This document shows positions 10,003 to 21,164 of a stretch of 64,000 nucleotides of DNA, in pieces. The stretch covers positions 1-64,000 of the forward strand of contig NW_022204890.1 in assembly GCF_008831285.2 (NCBI RefSeq), read 5' to 3'. Each line of letters begins with the position of its first letter. Position 1 is the stretch's first letter. The stretch comes from Nymphaea colorata (lineage: Eukaryota > Streptophyta > Magnoliopsida > Nymphaeales > Nymphaeaceae). A program made the position numbers and the translations under genes. Under the pieces are notes generated by a model that had not been told where the DNA came from, did no database searches, and was given only the letters and a program-made list of their open reading frames with translations.

Positions 10003-13000
10003 ATGATAGAAACATAATCAAATGCCGATTCTAATAGCAAGGAGCCGCATCAACCAGTCAAATCAGACTCACCCACCCCAAATTGCAAGGCCAGGTCTTT
10101 ACTTTTTCCCGAATGATGCCCTTCCAACTCGTACAGAAAGAACTCAAACGGGATAACATGCTATCCCTCTTCAGCAACTTTCACTTCGAGGTCGAAGATG
10201 CTCCGCTTCGGAATGAAAAGGACTACGCTACGCTGGTGAAGAGCAAGCAGAAGGATTGCTTTGATGTTGAGATTGTCTTCTAGCACTATAAGTACGCTAC
10301 AGCCATGCACCACTTTAAAACTGTTTGCCAACTCTTGCAAAATCCCAATAAATTAGCCATCATTTTTCGCAATAACCAAAAAAATGACCCAAAGACATCC
10401 AACGACCTCGATATTTAGCAACTGACTGCTGAACTTTTGCCTTAGTCCTTTCGCGGACATAAATGGGACATGATGAAGTTATTGCGCCTAATTATCGAGG
10501 AGACCTGCACCAAGGCAAGGATTAAAAAATATAATTCGTTCAATTCTTTGAACTTTCAGGATTTAACCCACCACCTCCACAGGCTCAATTTGCGGAGATT
10601 TCTTTTATCTTCACCTAAAAACACTGGAAAATATGGATCTGCACATCACAGCTTGTCCGAATGGCTTTTATGTAAACCAAAGCAAGATCAATTGTTACAA
10701 TCCAACCATACAAAATGGAAAATCTACATATATTCATTGCTTGACTTGCTTGTTGCCTCCAGTGAAAAGTTTTCCTCATTGTTGAATAAAGTAATCGACG
10801 CGAATCCTTCGTCTCTGCTTTAAAAAATATGGCGAAAAAGCTCCAGTATCGTTGCCAACCATACTATACAGCAAACAAAGTGGCTGGATAATTATTAGAA
10901 CGATCATCATTGGAACTCCAGAAAAGACGTATCATACAGGATCTTGAAACCGAGCCAAATGACCATAGAGACTGGAATCAGAATTTGTCTAGCTTTCAAG
11001 GATGAGTGAAAAATTAAATGAAATAGGAGAGGATGGGGATAAATGGTCAGCTCAGGCATATCGATAGCTATACGCGGAGTTACAGCTGCAGCCACTGACG
11101 CAGCCAGACGCATCATTTAAGGAAAAGTGAAGGCCATCAACCACATGGATGAGAGAAAAGACATATCTACATCTACAACAAAATATTCATGTCTGCCACT
11201 ACAGAAACCCCATATGATCATAAAGTTTCAAAGGAATAAGAAGTTTTGCCTTCCAGCACTTCTGTCAGCGCTGACATATTGAATTTATAGAGACTAAGTG
11301 CACTCAAGCCAAGGGCTTAGGCTCTTGCAAACTCTTCTGATAAGCTATAGAGGATGGCGAATGCTCGTGCAAACCATAATACCAGGTTTGTTGACATCAT
11401 AACTCAACTCAATTACTCTTTACGGTGCTCTTGACGATTCTAAATGCATCCAAGCTGATGAAAAGTTCCGTGAATTGCTTCTTCCCTTGTGCAAATAGCT
11501 CCATCTTTAAGAAAACGTGTAGGCAATCGACAAATTTAGGCTATCGTCACAATAGCAGTGAGTCCATAGATAAAAGGCATTAAATCGACCAGTGGGGAAT
11601 ACTTTCTTTGTGATCTTCAAAAATTTTCACCCAGGGATCTCAATTACATCGGAATATAGCATGAGGGTGTGTATTAAGGCATAAACTAATCAATCAGTAT
11701 ATTGAAGATAATCACATTGATTTTAATTCAGTCCCAGCTATCAATCCCAACATAGGAACAGATATCAAGTTTGTCCCTGGCCTAGGCATTAATAGCAATT
11801 ATCATTTTTACAGAATGCAGCAAGTATTGAAAGAAACAGCATTCCGAAATTGATCAATGCCTTGAAATCGAAAAACCCCGGTGATTTTTTAACTGATTCT
11901 GCTGGAATATCATCAGTTTTTCATGATTTTGGAGTCAATATGAGGTATTTAGGCTTCGTGGAGCGCCATTAGAATGTCAAATAAAGCATATAGGTGAGGA
12001 TTTGCCTACTAGGGTTATTTTGGTGCGTTGCCTCAACATCTCTTTCGGATGATTCTCAGGAGCTCAGGTCTCTTCATATATCATCAGTGGCCAGCCATGT
12101 ATTGAATTGCATCTTCGGCAGAAAAAGCACTCTCAATCAGCTGTCAACGGTATAGGAAGTGGCATAATAGAGAGTATAGGTGAATGAGTCAAAGCGTAAG
12201 AAGAAAAAAAAGAATAGAGAGGAGGAAAAGTAGGTGAAAGTTGTCATCAATGATGAGAGCCGTACCATAAAGACTTAAACTTGTCGCTTCTTAACCATGA
12301 ACCTCAAGAGATATGGGAATAGGTAAATAAGCTTGCTAAAGCCAGGTTTGACTATTCATTTGAACCCACCATCATGAGTTTCCATGAAAAGGGGATTTTC
12401 CGATTGACTTATCAAAAATATGCCACCCTCAGAGATCTTTGTCTTTGCATAGGCTTGTACTTTAGAGAAAGATTACAATCTCTCAGAAGGAGATCTTCGG
12501 ATAGTCCTCCCTTCACTCCAAAAAACATACTGTATTTCAATACAATATCAAAAACTATCACGCTTAGTCCCTCTCCACAGCTCATCGCTCTAAAAGATGA
12601 AGCTGACCGCCTTTCTCGCTCAGTTCTTTCAAATAATCACTTGCAGCCTATTCGAACATTGTGAAACTTATCCGAGACAGAAAGGAGGGATAATCTTTGC
12701 TGAGCTATTGCCTTGGCCAAATATCAAGAATTTAATATATGTCTGGCAATCTTAGATAAGCAATTGCCACATAGACGTAAAATTTGGTCTTCAGCCAGCG
12801 TACAGGCAGGTAGGATTGTCTCTAAGTGACCAGATGCTATTCCAGATTGGGCTTATACTGCATGAGTTTTGCCAAGGAGCTTTCTCTTTGGCTTTTTACA
12901 AGGGACTTCATCTGATGTTGATGTCATTCGGAGAGGCCTATCCTGACATTCTCATCAATTTCGCCAACATCGCAAGAGTCCACCAGCAAAATCGATAAAT

Positions 13001-13330
13001 TTCCCTTGCTGTTAGTTGCTTCCTGAAGGCTATTGATCTATTGACCCAGGTCTATGGTGGCAAGAACCACGTCAATACTTCTTTCTGCTATTCCTCGCTA
13101 GCCAGCATCCACTATGAACTCGGATAGTACAAGAAATCGGCTGATTATCAGGGCGAAGCTGTAGCCATCTTGCAAAAGGTAGCCTTAGAATAATGTAGGT
13201 TTTGTCTGCTGATGATAGCAGGTATATCGATGCAGTCAAAATCCATAGACTATATCGCGATTATTTTAACAGTAAGAGTGGTATGGGCTCAAGACCGACT
13301 GACCATAACACCAGGGATAGAAAAAAATGA
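10003..13330 (+). CDS. CLU/clustered mitochondria protein
   Basis: Starting at MIETESNADSNSKE, pieces in sequence match CLU proteins, which bind mRNAs for mitochondrial proteins and set mitochondrial distribution. Seen in order: RDWNQNLSSF; GVTAAATDAARRIIEGKV with AINHMDERKDI and YNKIFMSA; EYFLCDLQKFSPRDLNYIG; LRHKLINQYIEDN; VFHDFGVNMRYLGFVE; SVASHVLNCIFGRKS; a basic coil; LRDLCLCIGLYF; then TPR helices from 12816 (GKNHVNTSFCYSSLASIHYE) and DDSRYIDAVKIHRLY at the end. A 19-nt intron is clear at 11558-11576. Several further one-base frame changes remain, for example near 11162, 11425, 11669 and 13196. Total would be about 1,100 aa. Confidence 0.7.
11558..11576 (+). other. 19-nt intron in CLU gene
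   Basis: GTGAGT..AAAAG; removal joins LSSQEQ to IKSTSGEYFLCDL, restoring the conserved CLU segment. Confidence 0.7.
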
Positions 13331-13388
13331 TATATTGATGATTAATTGTATTCGTCCTAAGGTTGAGTTTCTTTAAATTTAAATGTAA

Positions 13389-13734
13389 TCATGATGGCCA
13401 GTCCCACTCTTGACAATTTCTACATCCATCTTGTGATCTTAGATGGGGGTATAGTTTTCAATGTATGTGTTTGCTTGCAGACTCATCAATTTAAAGGCGC
13501 AGTAAATTTCATAGGGACTTATTTTCCCGTCTCCATTTTGGTCAATATCCCTTATGGCCTGCTGCGCTTGCGGAAGCGTGATGACCACATTATATCCAAT
13601 GGACTTATAGAGTTCAGTGAAGAAGTTTGCCAGTTCTGGAGCTTATAGATTTCCATCTCCATTCGTATCAAACCTCTGGAAGATCTGCAAGATGAATTGC
13701 TTTAGCTGGTCGTCGGTAAGGCTGCCAGATTCAT
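13389..13734 (-). CDS. Small EF-hand calcium-binding protein (possible spasmin family)
   Basis: Two EF-hand loops are plain: FDTNGDGNLEAPEL (loop 1, Asp-Asn-Asp ligands and a final Glu) and IDQNGDGKISPYEI (loop 2). They are separated by a helix pair with FFTELYKSIGYNVVITL. The two-hand layout and spacing resemble the small EF-hand proteins common in ciliates, among them spasmins, which form the contractile stalk thread of peritrichs. Identification as spasmin is an inference from style and organism. The start is unclear: the ATG at 13734 is one base out of frame with the EF-hand part, and the 3' end depends on another small shift. An AT-rich start box lies upstream near 13768-13780. Confidence 0.6.
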
Positions 13735-13876
13735 CTGATTAGCTAATCCGAATAATTACAAAGATCAATATAATAACTCTTTATTTATTGTGAAAAGGGA
13801 AAAAATAAAGATGGAGAACATTTTGGTCATTTTTTTCGCGAAACAATAAAGGGGATGGGTAAGTAACTGAAGATTT

Positions 13877-14586
13877 TCAAAATTTGAGAAAGTAAATAAT
13901 ATCAAGATCATTAATCGATAGATTTTTTGCTTAGATAAGCAAGAATTTCCCTGGATCTAGGAGATGCTGCTGGACTGTAGTCCTATCCAGTTTCGAGCTT
14001 GTCAGGATGGCCGGAACGATCATCTTCTTGAGGAAATAGCGAACGGTCACCCTGAGAGCCCGCCGAAGTTCACTGATCTTGAAGGCCATTTTGCACCTAA
14101 GCTTTTTGTAGAGGATGTAGACGGGGTGGTCATCTTCTAGAAGAAGCAAATTTTATAAAACCGTTCTACCCATATATTTGGTCTGTTTCTTCCTCCCTTG
14201 CTTCATGAGCTAGTAGAAGATATCGATCTTCTCCTCAGAGTCCAAAAGTTGTGAGACGACTTGGAGGCTCTTGGCTCTGGTGGTCAGGAAGGAATAGCAT
14301 TGATTTACCACGTTAGACTCCACGTTTTTCTTTGGGTACCTGAAGCGAGAGCATGGCTTTTTTGGAGCCTAGCTCTCGGTTTGGAACTCAGTTCTTCCTG
14401 TTTGATTGAAGCTTCGTGATTTGAGGCAACATCACTGGCCATCTCCTGAGAGGGTGGATTTGTTTCCAGGGGCGAGATCTAAGCGTAGGAGTAAAGAGAG
14501 CAAGGATAGGGCTGCATGGGAGGAAGGGTCTAGAAGGTAGGCAGCGTGATGCTGACTGGGAAGAAGACACAGTAGGAGCTATACAT
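13877..14586 (-). CDS. Uncharacterised helical protein
   Basis: The N-terminal third (MYSSYCVFFP..) is Pro/Ser-rich and probably disordered. After a frame change near 14390 a helical, basic domain follows with SLQVVSQLLDSEEKIDIFY, KKQTKYMGRTVLENLLLLED and ISELRRALRVTVRYFLKK, ending at TGA 13877. I recognise no family. TAA and TAG read as Glu within helices. It lies tail-to-head behind the EF-hand gene on the same strand. Confidence 0.5.
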
Positions 14587-15526
14587 ACTTTTTCAATTAT
14601 AACTCGATGCAATTAACCTAGTTTTGAACTGGCAAAGTCCATATAAACTACCTTCCACAAGATCGTTCTAATAGATGTTCTAATTTGCATTCAAAAATGC
14701 ACTTTTCAGGCACTAAACAATATGCAATTAATAAATAAAGGTTTGAAAACTTTGAAAGAGAGGGGATAAGTAATTTCGATTTATTATGAAGTGATTTATA
14801 ATTTTTTTTCCTGCCACAATATTTTTCTTCTTCGGCAATAATCTTAATTACCTTGCAGAAAGGGCCTAGAATGCTTAACTAGGGGAAAAAGTTCTGACTC
14901 CTCTTCGAAAGATGATTTTAAGATGCGTTTGATAGAGTTTTCCTCATAAATTAAAAAGAAAAAAGTAGAAAAAATATATAGATGGAGGGATAGGGGGCTA
15001 AAGATGTTGGATTTGGGTCTACATCCATGCACAAGTAAATAATAATGATAACTATTGTTATTTTAGGAATGCCTTCGTAATCATGCGTAGACATTTGGCA
15101 AAATAGGCCAATTTTTTTATTGTGGCTAGCGCTAAAGTAGATGATCATCACCAAACATCAATATCAGCATAGGAGCTCAGCTTCTAGCTAAGATTAGGGA
15201 AAACAAAAACGATCAGATATGAAAAGTATAAAAAATTGAATCAAAAAGATTGATGCGATGGCTTAGATTGATTGATTATGACGTAAAAAATTTATCCTGG
15301 ACCTTTGGAATTTGCATTTAGATATTTACTATGCTACCTGTACTTAATTTCCATATTGTATATGGAATAGCAAAATAAACCATACCTGGCAAATTGACTA
15401 AAAACTAAATCAAAAGCAAAGTTTTATTTTAAGGATTATTCATTTATATGAAAATTATTCAACGCTAAGCCATTTGAATGCCTTTTTGTATATGACTGAT
15501 AGCAATAAAACTCATTCTAATAGCTA
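14587..15526. other. Longest gene-poor stretch
   Basis: About 940 bp of AT-rich sequence with several poly-T and poly-A runs. Because only TGA stops translation, frames stay open by chance, for instance on the minus strand between about 14700 and 15030, but their composition looks like non-coding sequence. I see no tRNA, repeat array or convincing gene here. Confidence 0.5.
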
Positions 15527-15838
15527 TCATTCCTAATTCTTTAATTACTTCTTAGCAGCCTAGCATTCCGTCTCCAACAGCTCCAGCTACGCCCTGATTT
15601 TTACCTTTTGTCTTTGATGCTCTTGCGCAAGAGAGGCAAGGCGAGCCAAATTTCCTTCTCCTGTTCTGATCTCTTCGGCAAGCTATATCTTCTGTGCGCG
15701 TAAGGATGACAGTTGAGCATATTCTTGCTGGAAGTTAAGTTGCAAGACTTCTAGCAATTGGCCATATGCGATGTCATCGAGGGACTCGACCAGTTCATCA
15801 GTTATTTAGACGTTAAAAAATCCTCCTTCCTAACTCAT
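15527..15838 (-). CDS. 103-aa coiled-coil protein
   Basis: A clean frame of 103 codons begins MSEEGGFFNVEITDEL and is almost wholly a predicted coiled coil: LLEVLQLNFQQEYAQL, KIELAEEIRTGEGNLARL, then a Lys/Glu-rich end and TGA. Six reassigned codons fall where heptad coils favour Glu. Size and character fit a small structural or complex subunit such as a tubulin cofactor or prefoldin-like protein, but no family motif is certain. It is divergently arranged with the MFS transporter: only 14 bp separate the two ATGs. Confidence 0.65.
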
Positions 15839-15852
15839 TTAAAATTATCTAA

Positions 15853-17086
15853 ATGCTGCTAGCTTGGTGTTTGATCTTCTCGGTCACCCTGGTCTCAGTG
15901 ACCATGCTAATGATCATCGGCGCCTTCCTGGCAATCCTCCCGCAAGCTCAGGAGTACTACCAGACCAACCAGACGATGGTGCTTCTCTTGTCGAACTCCT
16001 TCAACATCTTCTACATACTCATCAGCCCCTCTTCTTCGATTCCTTCAGTCGCCACTACCTAAGATACGTTGCCATATCGACAGTGGCAGCCGGAATCGCA
16101 GCGTTTGGTCGGTATTTAGCTGGGACCAATTATACCCTTGCCCTGCTGATGACTTCAGTCATTGCCATCGCCCACATTCCCATCATTACCGCTCCTTACG
16201 GATTACTCAAGCTGTTCCCCAACCACCAAAAGGGCTACGCTGCATCCATTCCTCTCTTCCTGCCTGTTTTGGGCATTAATTTTTGCATCCTCTACGGCAT
16301 GACTTATATAACCAGCGGAGAAGGAGTGGCTTTGAGCATCGCATAGGTTCACGAGAAGATAAACGATCTCAACTTCATCATCGCATGCGTTGGATTAGTC
16401 TCACCGTCCTTACTCTTTACTTCTGTATAAGCTCAAGGACAGGATGAGGCACCTGAGGAATCAACGGGCAATTAGTGTCCAAATCGGAAGAGGGATTCAT
16501 GGCGAAAGTGATATCAACATCACAGAAAAATAAACTGACCATCATCACCTTGGTATGCTGGGGAAGCATCGTGGGAATCAACTGGACTTATGGATCATTG
16601 TTCCGCGTTATCTTTTAGGGCAAGGACTAACTGAGAAATAAATTGCCCTGCTTGGATTGGCTGCTAACTTATCCACTGCCTTTTTCAGCAATCTTGGAAC
16701 ATTCATCAAGAACAGATTTTAAGTTTCGAATACAAAAGTCATTGGGATTTGAATCTTTGTGGTTTTTGGCTGCTATATTGCTTGAAGCTTCCAAGACCAT
16801 TGTCTTTCTTCAAAACATATACCTGATGATCGGTTTGATCATCGTCCTTCGTGCAGGATTCAGTTCATTCGTCTCCTTGGCCTTCATCCAAATGGAACTT
16901 TCAGGCATTTCGTCAGTTATCATAAGCGGTATGTTCTTCTGGGTCGCCAACGTAGTCAATCTTGCTTCTACCGAAGTGGTTGATCTCATCGAAGGAGAGC
17001 TAAGTATAAGCCTCATCACCCTTACTGTGGCTCTATGCATTCACTTTGCATCTGAGTCCTACATAAAGAACAGCATTGATTAATGA
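15853..17086 (+). CDS. MFS-type membrane transporter
   Basis: The start MLLAWCLIFSVTLVSVTMLM leads into about twelve hydrophobic helices, as in the major facilitator superfamily: helices 1-6 up to about 16340 (AHIPIITAPYGLLKLF, YAASIPLFLPVLGINF), a charged cytoplasmic loop (EAPEESTGN), then helices 7-12 from 16560 (KLTIITLVCWGSIVGIN to FASESYIKNS). The FLVCR/DIRC2-like branch is possible because of the PYGLLKLFP segment, but substrate cannot be told. Frame slips occur at 16022-16032 (CCCC run), near 16480 and near 16640; each is repaired by one base. TGA is at 17084-17086. Confidence 0.65.
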
Positions 17087-17165
17087 AAAATTGAATTAAT
17101 ATTTATTCATTGATATTGATTGCTTTTGTTGATAGATTCTTGCGATAATCAAAAGAAACCATTGA

Positions 17166-19000
17166 TCATGAGGGCCTTTCGCTATGGTATTTCAGCCAAT
17201 TGTTTATATCCTGGTGATTCTTATATATCCATTTTTTCTTCGACCGCCATTTCCTCGAGGTGCCTGCAGATTGTTTTAAGCTTGTGCGTAGAAGAGCCAA
17301 GTGGAAGGGTGTGATCCTCTTTGGCTGGTCCTTCAAAAGAGCTGGTAATTGCATGTATTCTTGGACGATAGCGTCTAGAGGCTTTCCTTCAGAATAAAGC
17401 TAAAGGATTTAGAAGTGGAGCAGAAGATAGTCCAAAATTACTCCAATCCTGTTCGTTTATCCTTCGTCTGTTGTCATGAGTCTGTTTTCACACTCATTCG
17501 CCACTTCCAACGTAAAGGCACAGTAAAACTCAGATGATTTTGGCTCAACGAATGGAATGTTAGAAAGCTCTTGCAGGCGAATAGCGGTAGAGGAAAACTG
17601 GTTGGAAGTCTGCTGAACTTCCTTTTGCAGGTATGCATCGTCGAATCTCCCCTTCAGAAAGTGGAATTCCTTCAAAGGCTCGAAATTAGCTCGATCGAGA
17701 TGGTCTTCTTGCGCGATTCTTTAGCCTGCTGTTCCAAGAAGTTTCTGTGTCTGAAAAGGACTAATCTCATCATGCTTCCTCTCTACAGATTGACTTCTCC
17801 AATAGAATTAAGGAGCTGTAGAGGAAAAGCAGCGTTTCTGTTACGCTTTTTATGCGGTTCAGTCTTTGAGGAGGCTACTCTTACCTGGAAAACCGACGCT
17901 CCATAAACTTCACTGGCGATGGCTCAACATTCCTGCCGCCCTATTCGCGAGCCATGATGCCGTTGAATCTCGCCTTGAGAGGGGACGGCCCTCTAAAGGC
18001 AGCCTCGCCTTGGTCATGCGTGGGGATAGAGGAAGCCACCATGTGACGATTATTGCCTGCCCTTACAGGGGTGATCTAAGCGAGTGGATGCATAGAATTG
18101 CTTGAAACGAGTCTCGGTTGGTTGCCTTGCTGTCCTGTCTGTGGTCGAATCCCTCTTAGCCCTCCTTCAAGACGCAAGATTTCATTGTTGATCATATCAA
18201 GCAATTGGTGAGTTGAGACTCTTTCTTTCAAGTCCCTCTTGAAGCAAAGGCTGAGCATATGGCGGATCTCATCATTCGGTCCTGAAGCAATCCTTCCTGC
18301 CATGAGATTGCTACTCATTTCAGAATAGGTCAAATTTTTGTCAGGAGTTTCTCCGATCAGCATCTAGTAGAGGATGATGCCGATGCTCCAAATGTCGCTC
18401 TTGGCGCTGTAGATGTTCTCCCGGTAACTTTAAGGACTCATGTATGCTGGAGATCCCACGTTGTAGAAGAGCTGCGGCTTTTTGGTCTCATTCAAAAACT
18501 CACAAAAACCGAAATCTGCAATCCGTGCACCAGTAGAAGTCAAAAAGATGTTGGCGGTCTTGAGATCCCTGTGCACGATCAATTTTTCTTCAATAGCCAG
18601 ATACCCATCGGTGATATCCCTGGCAAGATGTAAGCCTCTAGCTACGTGAGTCTTCCCTGTTTCTTCACATGTTGCTGTAGGTCCCCGCCATCACAAAACT
18701 CAGTCATGATGTATACGTTGTTTTTGGTCATGAGTATTTAAACGGTTCTGAGTACATGTGGATGCGTGAGTGCTCTGAGTGCGTTGATTTAATTATTGAG
18801 CAGATACTTTTCGACCTATGACTGGATCTTGCTGAGTTCTAGCACTTTGATGGCGATGGTTTATTGGGTGAGCTCGTTGACGCCCTTGAAAACCTTGGAA
18901 CTGAAACCGCTTCCAACCACCTATAACGGGTCGTAGATGTAGTGCTTGATCTTTTGACCATCTTTTGCTACTCTTCGCGCACGATGCGCTAACCGATCAT
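17166..19000 (-). CDS. Ser/Thr protein kinase, ULK/CAMK-like, with C-terminal extension
   Basis: The kinase domain has all catalytic motifs: glycine loop GSGFSSKVFKG, IAIKV with the ATP lysine, alpha-C Glu (TAA at 18789-18791), VYIMTEFCDGGDL hinge, HRDLKTANIFL catalytic loop, DFG, GSPAYMSPE (TAA at 18430-18432) and SDIWSIGIILYEML (Glu = TAG). Three invariant or near-invariant glutamates are thus encoded by TAA/TAG. The hinge and P+1 style resemble ULK/ATG1 and CAMK kinases of ciliates. A helical C-terminal region (KEFHFLKGRFDDAYLQKEV and onward to 17166) is unassigned; it could be an ATG1-like C-terminal domain. One-base slips occur near 18960 (AAAA) and 18645 (one C). An ATAATATAA box lies at 19011-19019. 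Confidence 0.8.
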
Positions 19001-19010
19001 CTTTAGAAAC

Positions 19011-19019
19011 TTATATTAT
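19011..19019 (-). promoter_or_regulatory. Start-site A/T box of the kinase gene
   Basis: ATAATATAA on the minus strand about 11 nt before the chosen ATG at 19000. Confidence 0.45.
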
Positions 19020-19200
19020 GAAGGAAAAATATAGGAGCTTAGATTTTAAAAATGGACCTGGAGCAGGGTATTATTTAAATGGCTATTTGCATAATTATAA
19101 GATTGATTCAACCATGATATTTATTATGAAAAATCAAAAGAAGTAAGACACAACAGTTAAAAGAGCCAACATCGATGCTCCTCCCGCCGCATAACGATCC

Positions 19201-19904
19201 ATGCCCCGCACGCACCAAAATGGCTCCTCTAAAAACCCCTCGAAAAACTCCCAAAACGGAAAGACGACCAGCGTCTTACCTCACTCACCCTCTGCCTCCA
19301 AACTGAACTCACAACATCATCGACAACGTCCCGAATAACACGCTGGAGACAGCTCCAAATCGCATTCGAATATGAACATGAGTCGGGGAAGACAATCAGA
19401 CTCCTTTATGATGGTGGATCGGGTGGTACAACTTCACGAACGCCTTAAAAACATCCACCACTTTTATAAGTCACGGATCGAGGACGAAAAGGCAAGAGTG
19501 AACCAACGCAATGAAGTCTTTATGGGCATCGTTGAGGAGATGCAGCGCTCCCACAACGATAAAGTAGCCAGCTTGAGGAAGATGGTCGAAGAGGCATAAG
19601 GTGAGAAGAAAGATGTGGGACTAGTAGATGAACGCATGAACGAAATTAAGGGCAGTATCGATGAGATATTGAAACAGAGTGCTGACCTAAAGGCAAAGAA
19701 TGAACGGCTTTAGCGACAAATCAACGAGAAAGCTCATTCTCTCCGCGAAAAAGAAGAGGAATTGGGAAAGCTGAAGAAGAATTGATGGAGGCAAGGAACG
19801 AACTGGAAGGATTCGAGCGATTGAACCTACGTTAAAACAAGCGCAATAAGGAAATCACAGCGATGATCGACAAGGCAACCGACACCATCGCTTCCAAAGG
19901 CTGA
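19201..19904 (+). CDS. Coiled-coil protein, SF-assemblin-like in character
   Basis: A Ser/Asn/Lys-rich head (MPRTHQNGSSKNPSKNS.., about 60 residues) is followed by a continuous coiled coil from DRVVQLHERLKNIHHF to LEGFERLNLRENK and TGA at 19902-19904. One base appears to be missing near 19782, where GCTGAAGAAG should read one A longer. The head-plus-single-rod plan resembles SF-assemblin/striated-rootlet proteins that bind basal bodies, but I see no diagnostic motif. It converges with the minus-strand gene that follows. Confidence 0.6.
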
Positions 19905-19959
19905 TATTAATATTTTAGCATAGATCTCCAACCAACAATATAAAGCAGTAAAAAGCATA

Positions 19960-20272
19960 TCACTCATCAGCATATCTCGTTCTATGATGATTGTTCGGTA
20001 ACTGCAGTCAACGCCTCCATTATTGGATGAAATGGGCACATGCTTTGTTATTAAACAAGTACTGATATACGGTTTAAGAGGGGTGCCATGCTCGAGTAAG
20101 ATCTTATTCAGCCAATCTTCAGTGATGCGACTATCAATCACTTTATATTTTTCTATATACTGGCGAAGTTTGTAAGCAATGCGTATTTGCTAATCTCTCC
20201 GATTCCCGCGCGATCGTATAGTTGGAAAAGGGAGGTGGCTTCAGCAACATGCGTAGAACTTTGGCCTTCCAT
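19960..20272 (-). CDS. Small uncharacterised protein
   Basis: It begins MEGQSSTHVAEATSLFQLYDR and, after a frame change near 20155, continues RQYIEKYKVIDSRITEDW, KPYISTCLITKHVP and CSYRTIIIERD. An ATAATATAA-type box sits at 20277-20287, just upstream of the ATG. The exact 3' end is not settled: the nearest usable stop is at 19960-19962 and needs one more frame adjustment. I do not recognise the family. Confidence 0.45.
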
Positions 20273-20276
20273 TTAA

Positions 20277-20287
20277 ATAATATAATA
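20277..20287 (-). promoter_or_regulatory. Start-site A/T box
   Basis: TATTATATTATT on the minus strand, 5 nt before the ATG at 20272. It matches the box at other genes. Confidence 0.45.
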
Positions 20288-20325
20288 GAAAGTAGGTATA
20301 ATTAATTCACTAGAAACTTAGTGGA

Positions 20326-21039
20326 TCATCTGGGCTTTCCGAAGATGTAACTGTAGGTGCGCTGGGGAATGGCAAAGCCTAGCAGGTTTGGATTGACCTG
20401 GAAATCATTGACCAGCATGTTTCCGATGACTATATCGATCATATGGTACGTGAACGGTCGAAGTTGTGGAACTTCATGTTAAATGAATCGATTATTTCAG
20501 GTGAGCGTGATCTTGACTTGCTCTCCCTTACTTTTCTCTGCGGACTTGGCTTCTTTTTCTTCAGACTGCGAGACCGCTCACGTGGCCTATCCTTCTTTTC
20601 AATCTTGCGAGAGCTGTCAATCGCCTTCTATGTTTATGCATTTACTTATCTTGCCTGGGGGTGATACTCGGGGTCTTATCCTTTGCTGATGAAGTCCTCC
20701 TTAGAGCATCCCAGGCACCCACAGTTCCTGCAGCCGTCTCCGAGATCTGCTCTGCGCTGGGAAAGTGGGACGACGCAAACACATGCCTTTTTGGACTTGT
20801 CGGGGTGTTTGCAAATCTTGCAGCACTGCTTTAGCGATTAGATACGTATTTATATCGAACGAGGCGTTTATCTTTATCTTCGCCCTCACCTTCCTCCATT
20901 TCCGAACTGGAGCCGGATGATGAGCCAGAGGAAGAGGACCTATCTCGTCGGTTCCTTCTTTTTAATCTGAGTGAGAGGAGGAGGGTGATTAGCTGGGTTT
21001 TTCCACCTCCTTGGGCGGCTATTCCTGGTTCTCATTCAT
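20326..21039 (-). CDS. Cys-rich (Zn-binding?) basic protein
   Basis: The acidic/Ser-rich head (MNENQEEPPKEVEKP..) leads to a compact cluster of ten cysteines: CCKICKHPDKSKKACVCVVP, then RRADLGDGCRNCGCLGCSKE. The C-x2-C, C-x-C and C-x2-C-x-C-x2-C spacing suggests zinc binding. A basic Arg/Ser-rich stretch (RPRERSRSLKKKK) follows, then a compact end (NPNLLGFAIPQRTYSYIFG). Cys cluster plus RS-like tail points to RNA binding, as inference only. Frames change near 20840 and near 20440. The ATG has an AATATT box just upstream. Confidence 0.55.
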
Positions 21040-21164
21040 TTTATTAAAATATTACAAATCGTGAAAGTTGGTGCAAAAAGTAATTTCCCCTCCACTCTCA
21101 TTTAAAAATGAGAAGCATCACTTTTATCCCTGTCTAAATTTATAATCAGTTTATATCCACGTAG

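Noticed and set aside
10640-10790. A Cys-rich secreted-looking frame (CPNGFYVNQ..)
   Set aside because: It is short, lies inside the CLU gene region and ends at TGA without continuation; the surrounding frames fit CLU better, though this part of CLU is poorly resolved.
14700-15150. Long minus-strand open frame in the gene-poor stretch
   Set aside because: AT-rich composition, no domain, no consistent hydrophobic or helical pattern.
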